A stretch of 21,935 nt of DNA from Candidatus Saccharibacteria bacterium UBA1949 (lineage in GTDB: Bacteria; Patescibacteriota; Saccharimonadia; Saccharimonadales; Saccharimonadaceae), in contig DDER01000027.1 in the NCBI GenBank assembly GCA_002336735.1, positions 1-21,935 on the forward strand. The letters are read 5' to 3'. Below, in pieces: positions 21,210 to 21,935 of the stretch (position 1 is its first letter; each line of letters opens with the position of its first letter). Both the position numbers and the translations under genes were made by a program. The notes beneath the pieces were generated by a model. That model worked only from the letters and a program-made list of their open reading frames with translations, did no database searches and was not told the DNA's origin.

Positions 21210-21821
21210 ATGTTTACATTACCAGCACTAGAGTATGGGTGTGATGATCTTGCGCCAACTATTAGCGAAGAGATTATGCGGCTTCATCATACCAAGCACC
21301 ACCAGACATATGTTGACAAGCTAAATGCTGCACTCCATGACGTGCCAGATCTGCGTGCCAAGCCTATTGTCGAGTTACTTAGTGCCATCGATGTATTACC
21401 CGAATCAGTACGATCAGCAGTTCGCAATCACGGGGGAGGACACTATAATCATTCATTGTTTTGGCAGTGGTTGTCACCCTCTGGCGGCGGAGAACCAAGC
21501 GGTGAGTTGTATCGAGCTATAGTAGCCAAGTTTGGTACGTATCAGGGCTTTGTTGATGAATTTACATCACAATCGTTGAGTATTTTTGGTAGTGGATGGG
21601 TGTGGCTTATGCCAGATATGGCAATTATTACAACACCGAATCAAGATACTCCTATTATGGCAGGTTTGTCAACGCCGCTCCTCGGTCTTGATGTCTGGGA
21701 ACATGCCTATTATCTTGATTATCGTAATCAACGTGACCGCTATGTAGCGGCGTGGTGGGATGTAGTCAACTGGCAGCGGGTTGAAGATTTATACCGATCG
21801 TTCACAGAGACCTACCGCTAA
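21210..21821 (+). CDS. sodA: Superoxide dismutase, Mn/Fe family, Mn-type signature
   Basis: Converts superoxide to oxygen and hydrogen peroxide. At 203 residues it has family length. All four metal ligands are visible: His26 (LHHTKHH), His81 (HYNHSLFW), Asp161 and His165 (LDVWEHAYYLDY), as is Tyr34 of the active-site gate. Gly77 and Gln145 (TTPNQD) match the second-sphere pattern of manganese enzymes rather than iron enzymes, which have Gln near 69; metal choice is still an inference, as cambialistic members exist. No signal peptide, so cytoplasmic. GAGGAG lies eight bases before the start. A hairpin follows the stop. It suggests that the cell meets oxygen. Confidence 0.97.
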   Translation: MFTLPALEYGCDDLAPTISEEIMRLHHTKHHQTYVDKLNAALHDVPDLRAKPIVELLSAIDVLPESVRSAVRNHGGGHYNHSLFWQWLSPSGGGEPSGELYRAIVAKFGTYQGFVDEFTSQSLSIFGSGWVWLMPDMAIITTPNQDTPIMAGLSTPLLGLDVWEHAYYLDYRNQRDRYVAAWWDVVNWQRVEDLYRSFTETYR

Positions 21822-21853
21822 AGACGCTGTGCTGCTTGGTAGTTCTCATTCTC

Positions 21854-21883
21854 GGAGGGGCTTTTATTTAAAAAAGCCCCTCC
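21854..21883 (+). terminator. Strong hairpin after sod
   Basis: GGAGGGGCTTTT (21854-21865) pairs perfectly with AAAAGCCCCTCC (21872-21883), loop ATTTAA. There is no T-tract after the stem on the plus strand, so it may act as a 3' stabiliser or an imperfect terminator of the sod transcript. Confidence 0.6.
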
Positions 21884-21896
21884 AATGAACGGGGCT
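21870..21896 (-). terminator. Intrinsic terminator for the minus-strand tRNA
   Basis: On the minus strand AGCCCC (21896-21891) pairs with GGGGCT (21880-21875), followed by TTTTTT ending near 21870. This is a standard terminator 16 bases after the tRNA CCA, and its stem shares GCCCC (21876-21880) with the sod hairpin, so the two structures exclude each other if both are in one RNA. Confidence 0.7.
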
Positions 21897-21911
21897 CATA
21901 AACGCTTATTG

Positions 21912-21935
21912 TGGCGCGCCCGACCGGATTCGAAC
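21912..21935 (-). tRNA. 3' end of a tRNA, probably tRNA-Arg, cut by the right edge
   Basis: Read on the minus strand: T-loop TTCGAAT, T-stem half CCGGT, acceptor half CGGGCGC, discriminator G, then encoded CCA. The acceptor end GGGCGCGCCA is the one I know from E. coli tRNA-Arg(UCU), so Arg is likely, but the anticodon is outside the window. Confidence 0.8.

Noticed and set aside
1..21935. CRISPR arrays or other tandem repeats
   Set aside because: No regularly spaced direct repeats were seen on reading the window.

Overview
The window looks like a piece of a Candidatus Saccharibacteria (TM7, Patescibacteria/CPR) genome. Apart from the first ~550 bases it has moderate G+C, standard stop usage (TAA, TAG and TGA all end genes) and tightly packed, overlapping genes. 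It carries a complete cytoplasmic-membrane type IV pilus (T4P) locus with no secretin gene, as expected for a cell without a classical outer membrane. The lineage is inferred from gene content and style, not from a marker gene search.

Layout: (1) 1-937, minus strand: 5' part of ychF, running off the left edge. Its first ~128 codons have local composition, while the rest (1 to ~555) is very G+C rich and actinobacterium-like but in the same open frame. (2) 1052-3999: a TPR-like membrane protein overlapping a 784-residue secreted protein of unknown function. (3) 4054-10830: pilM-pilN-pilO-small membrane gene-pilB-pilT-pilC, apparently one operon behind a near-consensus promoter. (4) 10828-11464: major-pilin-like gene with its own promoter and a strong terminator. 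(5) 11489-15599: prepilin peptidase and four prepilin-like genes in the H-I-J-K (FimU-PilV-PilW-PilX) order of pilus priming complexes. (6) 15611-18061: tyrosine recombinase (minus), undecaprenyl-diphosphatase, and an unusually long nucleoside diphosphate kinase. (7) 18098-19560: tRNA-Arg(CCU) with terminator, then a small accessory islet holding an endonuclease/exonuclease/phosphatase-family gene and a decayed IS30-family transposase. (8) 19583-21821: PH-domain membrane protein, parvulin/SurA-like membrane protein and a Mn-type superoxide dismutase. (9) The right edge holds overlapping hairpins and the 3' end of a minus-strand tRNA, probably Arg.

How the genes fit together: PilD would process the major pilin and the minor pilins. 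PilM/N/O and PilC form the inner platform, PilB extends and PilT retracts, so a retractile pilus (twitching, attachment to a host cell, DNA uptake) is predicted. The 784-residue secreted protein just upstream is a candidate surface or tip factor; this is inference from position.

Most notable points: the mosaic ychF (recombination with an actinobacterial gene or an assembly chimera), the IS30 relic, a repeated pattern of -10 boxes 6-13 nt before start codons without Shine-Dalgarno sequences (candidate leaderless mRNAs), and PilB lacking its zinc cysteines.
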